From NCBI GenBank assembly GCA_027488835.1, contig JAIYAW010000009.1, forward strand, positions 310,001-374,000: 64,000 nt of DNA, given 5' to 3'. Both the position numbers and the translations under genes were made by a program. Positions 54,469 to 61,594 of this stretch are shown here, in pieces; positions within the stretch are counted from its first letter, which is position 1, and every line of letters starts with the position of its first letter. This DNA is from Bacteroidota bacterium. Lineage in GTDB: Bacteria; Bacteroidota; Bacteroidia; NS11-12g; UBA955. The notes under the pieces were generated by a model. It searched no databases and was not told the origin of the DNA. It saw only the letters and a program-made list of their open reading frames with translations.

Positions 54469-55407
54469 ATGGAAAAGATCATTGATAAGATAGATAGGCA
54501 GATTTTAAAAGCTGAACTTACCAAAGATATTTTTATTAGACCAACGAATAATGTTGGTAATCATATTTTTATATTCAACGGAAACGACAAGCCAAATCTA
54601 TTAAGGGAAGTAGGCCGATTGCGAGAAGTTTCATTCAGATTGGCAGGTGGAGGCACCGGTAAATCTATAGATTTGGATGAATTCGATACTGGAGAATACG
54701 CATACAATCAATTAATTGTATGGAATCCCGTTGATGAAGAAATAGTTGGTGGCTACCGATTTATTCTATGCAGAAATGCAATGGATGAATCAGGTAATTA
54801 TCATTTATCTACAACTGAAATATTTAGATTTTCAGAGAAGTTAAAACAAGGGTACTTTCCTTCAACCATTGAATTAGGTAGAAGCTTTGTTCAACCTGAT
54901 TATCAACCAAGTGCAGAAAGCAGAAAAGGTTTGTTTTCATTAGATAATTTATGGGATGGCTTGGGTGCTTTGGTATTGGATAATCCAGAAATGAATTATT
55001 TTTTCGGCAAAATCACCATGTATACCGATTTTCATATTGAGGCAAGAGATACGATTCTAGCATTTATGGAAACCATATTCCCAGATACTGAAGAACTAGC
55101 CCGTCCTTTAAATCCAATAAAAAGACAATTTGAATGTGCTGAATTTATTGAGGAAATAAAAGCACTAACATACAAAGAGGCACATCAGATTCTAAATTTA
55201 AGGGTAAGAACGATGGGAGAAAACATTCCACCCCTTTTTAATTCATACATGAACTTAAGTCCTACCATGAAAACATTTGGAACCGCCATCAACGATCACT
55301 TTGGCGATGTTGAAGAAACAGGAATTATGGTTACTATTTCTGATATTTATGAAAACAAAAAGGCGAGGCATATTCAATCGTACATAGATTGGAAAAACGC
55401 GAATTAA
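54469..55407 (+). CDS. OlsB/GlsB-like N-acyltransferase (GNAT, 'hemolysin' family)
   Basis: A 312-residue acyl-ACP-dependent N-acyltransferase-like protein. Visible family features are EVGRLREVSFRLAGGGTGKSIDLDEFD (the arginine-rich entry and acidic loop of OlsB-like enzymes), LIVWNPVDEEIVGGYRFILC, TIELGRSFVQPDYQ with the ELGRSFV core, and the WDGLGALVL segment. Homologues transfer a 3-hydroxyacyl chain to the amino group of ornithine or glycine, giving the lyso-lipid that a PlsC-like partner completes; that partner is encoded directly upstream. Substrate amino acid unknown. The gene overlaps the convergent protease gene by 4 bases at the stop codons. Confidence 0.82.
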   Translation: MEKIIDKIDRQILKAELTKDIFIRPTNNVGNHIFIFNGNDKPNLLREVGRLREVSFRLAGGGTGKSIDLDEFDTGEYAYNQLIVWNPVDEEIVGGYRFILCRNAMDESGNYHLSTTEIFRFSEKLKQGYFPSTIELGRSFVQPDYQPSAESRKGLFSLDNLWDGLGALVLDNPEMNYFFGKITMYTDFHIEARDTILAFMETIFPDTEELARPLNPIKRQFECAEFIEEIKALTYKEAHQILNLRVRTMGENIPPLFNSYMNLSPTMKTFGTAINDHFGDVEETGIMVTISDIYENKKARHIQSYIDWKNAN

Positions 55408-57677
55408 TTAGATATAATTATTCTGCCTTTGGCGAATCTTGATGCTCCTTGAATTTGATAGTAATAAATACCGTCTGAGAATTTTTCGTTACAAATCCAG
55501 GTGTTGTTTGATGAAATACCTTTATACAATTCCCGCCCTAATGCATCATAAATACTTAAATTAAATATTTCAGTAATTCCATTTAAATCATTCATTTTAA
55601 AATATTTATCTTTTTTAAAAATCACCGGTTTGAATTCCTTTTCAATGGAGCTAACCGAATTTAAATTCAAAACATATTTTAAAGCATTCAAGGCATCTAC
55701 TTTTCCATATCCATAATTATTATTTGAATCTTGCGTTGTGAAACTATCTCGCTGTGAGGTTATTCGGAAAATTTCTGCAACCTCTGCTGAATTTAAAGTA
55801 CTAGAAACTTGAAGTAACATAGCCGCTATTCCATTTACATGAGGAGCAGCCATGCTTGTTCCACTGAATAACGCCCAAACTACATCATTTCCATTATGTT
55901 TTGTTTTATAGATAATTTCATCGTTCATCCAACCTGGAACTTGTCTAAAATTAACAGCCGAGGCAATTAGTTGGCCTGGCGCAGCAACATCGGGCTTTAT
56001 TCTACCATCAATTCTCGGACCACGGCTACTAAACGATGCCAACTCACCTACTTTTAAGTTGTTATCCGACTTAGGTTTTCCCTCAAAATTAACCCACTCT
56101 TTTCTGTTGGTATAAGCTCCAACACTGGTAACCCAATTTCCAGTACCCCCATTTTCACCCATAGATGAATATTCATCGCCTTCAACGAAATTTCTTGGAT
56201 TTAAAGACCCAATGTAACTCCTAAAAGTACCCGATGTCCACTGATATGTTCTGCCTGAATTCCAACCATTCACATAACCAACACCTGTAAATGAAATTTT
56301 AATAAACCTTTTATTTCCGCTGCTTTGCGCTACCAATAAACAATTTGATTTTCCATTGTTTATGTATTCTCCCTGAAAAGACAAGATGTAACTCAAAGTA
56401 TCTTCACCAAAAATCAACTTGTTAATTATAACATTGTTCTGATGAAAATCAACAAACCCAGATGTAATAATCTCTTGATTATTTGAATCAATTAAACTAA
56501 CCTTGATTTGCAAAGCAGAACCTTTTTCTGCCCAGAAATCACAGTAAATATTCTCGTCTTTAAAATTGGTTCTGCTTCTGTCCATTGCCAACGTGTGAAA
56601 CGTATCGTTATTCAACGATAAACCTAAATGCATATTATTTCTACCATCGTTTCCATTGGCACCAACGATTGCCCTTCCGTATGGCTTTGTTCCCCATTTG
56701 CTCTTTTGATTTACAATGTTTTTAACTGCCAAATCAAACATAGAGGTTCCATCATGCGGTCCTGTATGCATTCCCCAACTTAAATTACAAGCAACGGGCA
56801 TCTTTACAGAATCTGCATATTTAATCAAATAATCAAATCCATCTAAAATGGTGGAATTAGCCACCAAATAATCACCTTTGGCACTTCCACCTAGGGTATC
56901 ATTGGCATATTTGATTGCAACAAAAGCTAGATTTGCCTCAGGTGCCATTCCTTGGTACATGTTATTTGGGGATTGAAATCCCGAACCGGCTGAAATTCCA
57001 GCCACATGCGTACCATGTGTGCCATCTTCATCTAATTCTGATAGTATTGCAGTTTGGTTAGATAACAAGCGCCCATAGCCATAGTTTCCGGGGCTTTTAC
57101 CTGAAGTGCCATTTTGTTGCCAAAATCTCAAAACCCGATATTGATTTCCATTTGCATTATAAAAAGTTGGATGGTCTAATTGAAATCCGATATCCACAAT
57201 CCCAACCAAAACCCCCTTCCCTTTTATTACATTGCTTGATTGTGAACCCAATAAAACCTGAGCCTCTGGAACATTTGAATGAATCCGAGATTTGTCATTT
57301 TGAAATTTAGGTGCATTGAATCTGCTGGCAACATCAATATATTGAAACCTTGAATCGTTGGAAATTGATCCTATTTCAAGTTTTGATAGGTTCATGTGAA
57401 GGATATCACCATATACTGAAATTACATTTGAAGACAAATCAGAAATATCGTCAATTTCAATTCCTTCAACAAGTTGTGCAACTACGAAATATTTGCCATT
57501 ATTTGATAATGGGAACAAATTCCGAAAACCTGCCTTGTCGTCAAATATGAGCTTGGCTGATGGAGAAAGAATAGTGGAATTTACAGGGTTGTTATTTATC
57601 TGAATTTGAGCATTCAAATTGAATATACTTAAAAGCATCAAATTGGCTATAAAAATTAGGGATCTCGCGCAAATCAC
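55404..57677 (-). CDS. Subtilisin-like (S8) serine protease with T9SS type-A sorting domain
   Basis: A 757-residue secreted protease. Signal peptide of about 23 residues (ending LNAQ). A propeptide-like region is followed by the S8 domain: catalytic Asp162 in GIVDIGFQLDHP, His221 in GTHGTHVAG and Ser608 in FSGTSMAAPHV, with the oxyanion Asn region GANGNDGRN. There is a long insertion (about 360-500) between His and Ser that looks like a beta domain. The C-terminal 85 residues form a sorting domain (LSIYDALGRELYKG, SDGIYYYQI). The start is a GTG at 57677; no ATG precedes the signal peptide. It is likely active outside the cell on proteins. Confidence 0.92.
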   Translation of the reverse strand: MICARSLIFIANLMLLSIFNLNAQIQINNNPVNSTILSPSAKLIFDDKAGFRNLFPLSNNGKYFVVAQLVEGIEIDDISDLSSNVISVYGDILHMNLSKLEIGSISNDSRFQYIDVASRFNAPKFQNDKSRIHSNVPEAQVLLGSQSSNVIKGKGVLVGIVDIGFQLDHPTFYNANGNQYRVLRFWQQNGTSGKSPGNYGYGRLLSNQTAILSELDEDGTHGTHVAGISAGSGFQSPNNMYQGMAPEANLAFVAIKYANDTLGGSAKGDYLVANSTILDGFDYLIKYADSVKMPVACNLSWGMHTGPHDGTSMFDLAVKNIVNQKSKWGTKPYGRAIVGANGNDGRNNMHLGLSLNNDTFHTLAMDRSRTNFKDENIYCDFWAEKGSALQIKVSLIDSNNQEIITSGFVDFHQNNVIINKLIFGEDTLSYILSFQGEYINNGKSNCLLVAQSSGNKRFIKISFTGVGYVNGWNSGRTYQWTSGTFRSYIGSLNPRNFVEGDEYSSMGENGGTGNWVTSVGAYTNRKEWVNFEGKPKSDNNLKVGELASFSSRGPRIDGRIKPDVAAPGQLIASAVNFRQVPGWMNDEIIYKTKHNGNDVVWALFSGTSMAAPHVNGIAAMLLQVSSTLNSAEVAEIFRITSQRDSFTTQDSNNNYGYGKVDALNALKYVLNLNSVSSIEKEFKPVIFKKDKYFKMNDLNGITEIFNLSIYDALGRELYKGISSNNTWICNEKFSDGIYYYQIQGASRFAKGRIIISN

Positions 57678-57734
57678 AAGTCAATGTTAAGGAAAAAATA
57701 GAATATTATGAACAATATTATGAAAAACTGACAT

Positions 57735-57742
57735 TATTTTTG
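57735..57742 (+). promoter_or_regulatory. -7 element TATTTTTG five bases before tcdA
   Basis: A perfect TAnnTTTG ending 5 bases before the ATG at 57748, implying a nearly leaderless mRNA. No TTTG at -33. Confidence 0.5.
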
Positions 57743-57747
57743 CATTT

Positions 57748-58473
57748 ATGGCAGATTTTTCATGGCTAGAAAGAACTGAACTTCTCTTGGGAGAAGATCA
57801 ATTGGGTAAATTAATTAATTCCAATGTTTTGGTTGTTGGATTGGGTGGTGTTGGTAGCTTTGCTGCAGAATTTATTTGCAGAGCGGGTGTGGGAAAAATG
57901 ACAATCATTGATGGGGATGTAGTAGACAATACGAATAAAAACAGACAATTACCTGCACTTACTTCAACTGTTGGTTTAGGAAAAGCAGAGGTTATGGCTA
58001 AACGATTGTTAGACATCAATCCCAACTTATCCCTAACTGTAATTGATAAGTTTCAACTCCCTGCAGACACAATTGCTTTAATTCGAAATAACAAATTCGA
58101 CTACGTGATGGATTGTATTGATTCTGTTTCGCCAAAACTATTTTTGATAATCACCTGTGTTGAACAAAATCAACGATTTATTAGCAGCATGGGGGCAGGA
58201 GGCAAAACCGATGCCAGTGCTGTTAAGGTAGTTGATATTTCAAAAACTTATAATTGCCCATTCGCCAAAATTGTAAGAAAAAGACTCCATAAACACAAGA
58301 TTTACAGCGGTTTTAAAACTGTATTCAATCACGGTCCACTGCATAAACAAAGCTTAAGACTCACGGATGGTTCCAATTTTAAAAAATCTTTTTATGGAAC
58401 AATATCCTTCATGCCCGCGCTATTTGGCTTACAAATGGCAGCAGAAGTAATTAATGATTTAAGGCAATCGTAA
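57748..58473 (+). CDS. tcdA: tRNA threonylcarbamoyladenosine dehydratase
   Basis: A 241-residue E1-like (ThiF/MoeB superfamily) ATP-dependent enzyme that cyclises t6A37 to ct6A in ANN-decoding tRNAs. The opening FSWLERTELLLGEDQL, the nucleotide loop VLVVGLGGVGSFAAEFICRAG, the GDVVDNTNKNRQLPAL (Arg of the active site) and the CsdL/TcdA-specific SSMGAGGKTDASAVKVVDISKT and CPFAKIVRKRL are all present. There is no C-terminal rhodanese domain and the CxxC zinc pairs of MoeB/ThiF are missing, which supports TcdA. It stands alone between a convergent and a co-directional neighbour. Confidence 0.92.
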   Translation: MADFSWLERTELLLGEDQLGKLINSNVLVVGLGGVGSFAAEFICRAGVGKMTIIDGDVVDNTNKNRQLPALTSTVGLGKAEVMAKRLLDINPNLSLTVIDKFQLPADTIALIRNNKFDYVMDCIDSVSPKLFLIITCVEQNQRFISSMGAGGKTDASAVKVVDISKTYNCPFAKIVRKRLHKHKIYSGFKTVFNHGPLHKQSLRLTDGSNFKKSFYGTISFMPALFGLQMAAEVINDLRQS

Positions 58474-58514
58474 TCATGTTATCCGTGAGAATGGACTAGG
58501 ATTTTTGTACAATC

Positions 58515-58546
58515 TTTGAAATTGATTTAATTATACTATATATTTG
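58515..58546 (+). promoter_or_regulatory. Promoter TTTG-N20-TATATTTG
   Basis: TTTG at 58515-58518, 20-base spacer, TATATTTG at 58539-58546, 11 bases before the ATG at 58558. Confidence 0.75.
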
Positions 58547-58557
58547 AAATTAACAAT

Positions 58558-59031
58558 ATGAGAAAAGTAATTTTAGGATTGGCGCTAGTGGCAGTAGGAT
58601 TTATTGCTTCATGCGGAAAAGACAGCTCATCATCTGCTAACTCAGATGATATAACTGGAAAAACAACACAACAAGTCATGATGATGCGTGCTTGGAAATC
58701 AATTTCGTTTAAAGATAGTTCTGAAAATGGGAATATTGAGACTTATGATGTATGTTCTCGAGATGATACTTATCAATTCACATCTGCAACATCTTACATA
58801 TGGAATGATAATGCTTCAAAATGTGACCCTACTGGTGCTTCAACTGCAAATGGAACATGGTCAATGCCTGATCCTGCTGGTAAAATTGTTTTAATTGACA
58901 ATATTAAATTCCTAGGAAAAACCGTTGAATGGTATGTTGAATCCATGAGTGGCACATCTATCCTATTAAGATTCAGAGGAATTGACAATAGTGGTAAAGG
59001 AATCACTTGGAGAATGACTTTATCTAAATAA
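58558..59031 (+). CDS. Lipocalin-like small lipoprotein
   Basis: A 157-residue predicted lipoprotein: MRKVILGLALVAVGFIASC with Cys19 as lipid site, then a Ser/Asn linker. The mature domain begins with a strand around RAWKSISFKDSS, has CSRDDTYQF and NGTWSMPDPAGKIVLID in the middle and ends WYVESMSGTSILLRFRG ... WRMTLSK, a pattern shared with Bacteroidota lipocalin-like (about 120-residue, eight-strand) domains. Two mature cysteines (DVC and SKC) could pair. The ligand is unknown. It has its own good promoter and a strong terminator, so it is monocistronic. Confidence 0.75.
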   Translation: MRKVILGLALVAVGFIASCGKDSSSSANSDDITGKTTQQVMMMRAWKSISFKDSSENGNIETYDVCSRDDTYQFTSATSYIWNDNASKCDPTGASTANGTWSMPDPAGKIVLIDNIKFLGKTVEWYVESMSGTSILLRFRGIDNSGKGITWRMTLSK

Positions 59032-59044
59032 AATATTCATTTTA

Positions 59045-59081
59045 CATAAAAAAAGCCCGTTAAATACGGGCTTTTTTTATG
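59045..59081. terminator. Bidirectional intrinsic terminator
   Basis: Perfect 16-bp arms (59045-59060 and 59066-59081, loop TAAAT) with A and T tracts within the stem. It serves the lipocalin-like gene and the convergent tRNA-Leu/TPR transcript. Confidence 0.92.
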
Positions 59082-59095
59082 TGCTAAAAATTCAA

Positions 59096-60109
59096 TTATT
59101 TTTTAATCTGATTCAAATACTCTTTTGTTATTGATGAATTGGGATTCAGCTTTAATGCTTTATTGAAATTATCCAATGCATCATTATTATTGCGCTTCAA
59201 CATAAACGCATACCCTCTTAGTGTATAGGCTTTGTCGAACATTGGATTCAATTCTGTACATTTATCGCAGTATTTGATTACATCATCGTAGTTTTCAAAC
59301 AAATTCTCAACCACTGCCCTGTTGTAATAGGCCAACACATGAAACGGATTGATTTTATTAACTTTTTCATAAAGCTTTACTGCATCTTTATAATTGCCCA
59401 TTCGCTGCAACAATAAACCTTTGGTATAGATTGCTTCATCGCTAAATTCATTTAATACAATGGCCTTATCAATATACTTCATTGCCATTTTCGGATCTTT
59501 TTCCAAAATAAACATGGCTTTTTGCATCGTGGCATCAAAGTTATTGGGATTAATTACCAGTACTTTATCAATAATTTGAATGGCTTTAATACTGTCTTTT
59601 TGCTCTTTGAATGCAACAGATTTAAGTATGAGAACTTTTTCATTGTAATCTGGCATATCAATAATGCGATTCAATAATTTCTCAGCTTCGGCATATTGTT
59701 GACGCGCAACATACAATTTAGCCAATAAATAAATGGCTTCATCGTATTTAGGGTTTAATTGAATGGCTTCTTTTAAATGCTTGTTAGCTCCTTCGTAATT
59801 AGCAGAATCTAGCGACAGGTAACTTTCGCCAATTCTCAAGTGATATAATGCGTTTTTAGGAGAAATTGCAATTGCAGTATTCAAATCGACAATGGCATCT
59901 TTGAATTTATTAGAAAAGTAAAATGAATTCCCTCTCAGGTAATAATTTTCGGCATTTCCTGGATCTAGATTGATTTTTGCAGAGATTGAACGAATATCGG
60001 CAGAGAAAGTGGTATCGGTGTCTGATATATACCTCGCACCATCGGGCAAGGACTTCCCACATGCAAAAATTATTAGGGGAATTAATATCGGAAAAAGAGA
60101 TTTCCGCAT
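59096..60109 (-). CDS. TPR-repeat lipoprotein directly downstream of tRNA-Leu
   Basis: A 337-residue predicted lipoprotein made almost wholly of tetratricopeptide repeats. MRKSLFPILIPLIIFAC gives Cys17 as the lipid site, so the ATG at 60109 is well supported. Eight or so TPR units follow from about residue 45 (AENYYLRGNSFYFSNKFKDA, ALYHLRIGESYLSLD, DEAIYLLAKLYVARQQYAEA, and so on to AYTLRGYAFMLKRNNNDALDN). It probably acts as a protein-protein scaffold in the envelope. The start codon is only two bases from the tRNA-Leu discriminator base, with no terminator or separate promoter between, so it must be co-transcribed with the tRNA. Confidence 0.9.
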   Translation of the reverse strand: MRKSLFPILIPLIIFACGKSLPDGARYISDTDTTFSADIRSISAKINLDPGNAENYYLRGNSFYFSNKFKDAIVDLNTAIAISPKNALYHLRIGESYLSLDSANYEGANKHLKEAIQLNPKYDEAIYLLAKLYVARQQYAEAEKLLNRIIDMPDYNEKVLILKSVAFKEQKDSIKAIQIIDKVLVINPNNFDATMQKAMFILEKDPKMAMKYIDKAIVLNEFSDEAIYTKGLLLQRMGNYKDAVKLYEKVNKINPFHVLAYYNRAVVENLFENYDDVIKYCDKCTELNPMFDKAYTLRGYAFMLKRNNNDALDNFNKALKLNPNSSITKEYLNQIKK

Positions 60110-60111
60110 GG

Positions 60112-60197
60112 TGCTCGGGACGGGAATCGAACCCGTACTGGCATTACTGCCAACAGGATTTTAAGTCCTGCGCGTCTACCTATTCCGCCACCCGAGC
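60112..60197 (-). tRNA. tRNA-Leu (anticodon TAA)
   Basis: An 86-nt class II tRNA: acceptor GCTCGGG/CCCGAGC with discriminator A at 60112, anticodon stem around loop CTTAAAA (anticodon TAA), a long variable arm (GTTGGCAGTAATGCCAGT region) and T-loop TTCGATT. The next bases on the transcript are CC then ATG of the TPR gene, so a CCA is formed using the A of the start codon; the two tRNA-Val genes have no encoded CCA, so this may be chance. Confidence 0.97.
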
Positions 60198-60212
60198 GTC
60201 GTTAAGGGAGTG

Positions 60213-60244
60213 CAAAAATAGGAAAAATATTTTTACAATCCAAA
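60213..60244 (-). promoter_or_regulatory. tRNA-Leu promoter TTTG-N20-TATTTTTG
   Basis: On the minus strand TTTG (60241-60244), 20-base spacer, TATTTTTG (60213-60220), 15 bases before the tRNA 5' end. It would drive both the tRNA and the TPR gene. Confidence 0.75.
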
Positions 60245-60249
60245 AACTA

Positions 60250-61473
60250 TCACAACATTTCTTTTACTGTCTTTTCAATAATATCGCAAGCTTGATTGAT
60301 TTGATCTTCATTAATCACCAAAGGAGGTGCGAAGCGAATAATATGGGTATGGGTTTGTTTTGCTAATAATCCATTGTTCTTTAAGGCAATACAAATATCG
60401 TAAGCTGTTTTTCCATTGCCAAAAGGCTTCACCACAACTGCATTTAGCAATCCCTTGCCTCTCACCAATTCAAAAACTGGGATATTCATTTTTTCCAATC
60501 TTTCTCTGAATAACACTCCCATTTTGGTTGAATTTTCAATTAAATTCTCATCTTCAATCACTTTTAATGAGGCCATTGCAACCGCACAAGCAAGTGGATT
60601 TCCACCGAAAGTACTTCCGTGTTGTCCAGGTTTCAATGTTAGCATTACTTCGTCGTTACCCAAAACACAACTAACGGGAAGAACTCCCCCACCAAGAGCT
60701 TTTCCTAATATCAGCAAATCGGGTTTTACATTTTCATGTTGGCAACAAAACAACTTACCCGTTCTTGCTATACCAGTTTGAACTTCATCTGCAATCCAAA
60801 GTACATTGTATTTGTCACACAAGTCCCTCACTCCTTTTAAATATCCATTATCTGGAACTACCACGCCTGCTTCACCTTGAATAGGTTCAACCATGAATGC
60901 ACAGACATTCTTATTTTGGAATTTTTCTTCTAAAGCAGCCAAATCATTATAGGCAACAATAGAAAATCCTGGAACAAATGGTCCAAAGTTGTTGTAACTG
61001 TCACTATCTGTACTTGAGCTAATGGCCGCAATCGTTCTGCCCCAAAAATTTCCCTCAGCAAAAACAATTTCAGCTTGATTTTCTGCAATGCCTTTTACTT
61101 CGTATGCCCATTTACGCGCAAGTTTAATGGCAGTTTCACCACCTTCAACACCCGTATTCATCGGCAATACTCTATCATATCCAAACAATTCGGTGATGTA
61201 CTTTTCATACTCCCCCAATATATTGTTGTGAAAAGCTCTGCTGGTAAGCGTTAATTTCTGAGCTTGATCGTTGAGCGCTTTTATAATACTTGGATGGCAA
61301 TGCCCCTGATTTACAGCAGAATATGCCGATAAAAAATCAAAATATTGTTTTCCTTCTACATCCCAAACAAAAATCCCCTCGCCTTTTTCAATAACAACAG
61401 GAATTGGATGGTAATTGTGAGCGCCAAATTGATCTTCTAAATCAATGTAATATTGTGAATTTTCCATAGACAT
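60250..61473 (-). CDS. rocD: Ornithine--oxo-acid aminotransferase
   Basis: A 407-residue PLP enzyme that transfers the delta-amino group of ornithine to 2-oxoglutarate, giving glutamate semialdehyde. The PLP lysine is Lys258 in [42 protein letters not shown] and the OAT-typical [17 protein letters not shown] are present. The start is at 61473 (MSMENSQYY), with an alternative ATG two codons on. It has a TAATTTTG element 11 bases before the start. No other arginine or proline genes are close by. Confidence 0.95.
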   Translation of the reverse strand: MSMENSQYYIDLEDQFGAHNYHPIPVVIEKGEGIFVWDVEGKQYFDFLSAYSAVNQGHCHPSIIKALNDQAQKLTLTSRAFHNNILGEYEKYITELFGYDRVLPMNTGVEGGETAIKLARKWAYEVKGIAENQAEIVFAEGNFWGRTIAAISSSTDSDSYNNFGPFVPGFSIVAYNDLAALEEKFQNKNVCAFMVEPIQGEAGVVVPDNGYLKGVRDLCDKYNVLWIADEVQTGIARTGKLFCCQHENVKPDLLILGKALGGGVLPVSCVLGNDEVMLTLKPGQHGSTFGGNPLACAVAMASLKVIEDENLIENSTKMGVLFRERLEKMNIPVFELVRGKGLLNAVVVKPFGNGKTAYDICIALKNNGLLAKQTHTHIIRFAPPLVINEDQINQACDIIEKTVKEML

Positions 61474-61484
61474 ATAAATTCTTA

Positions 61485-61492
61485 CAAAATTA
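61485..61492 (-). promoter_or_regulatory. -7 element TAATTTTG upstream of rocD
   Basis: The minus strand reads TAATTTTG (TAnnTTTG), 11 bases before the rocD ATG. No TTTG at the standard -33 distance. Confidence 0.45.
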
Positions 61493-61575
61493 CAAACAAA
61501 CTATTATAATCACTTGTTATTTTCAATTGAAAATCTAAAATCAATCCATTTTAGTAATTTATAAGAATATAGTGG

Positions 61576-61583
61576 TATTTTTG
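61576..61583 (+). promoter_or_regulatory. -7 element TATTTTTG of the peptidase-MA-like gene
   Basis: A perfect TAnnTTTG, 11 bases before the ATG at 61595, in the region divergent from rocD. Confidence 0.45.
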
Positions 61584-61594
61584 GCCTTGTAGAT

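Noticed and set aside
54303-55407. Haemolysin function for the GNAT protein, as the common database name suggests
   Set aside because: The 'hemolysin' label of this family comes from lipid effects; the sequence is that of an OlsB-like acyltransferase.
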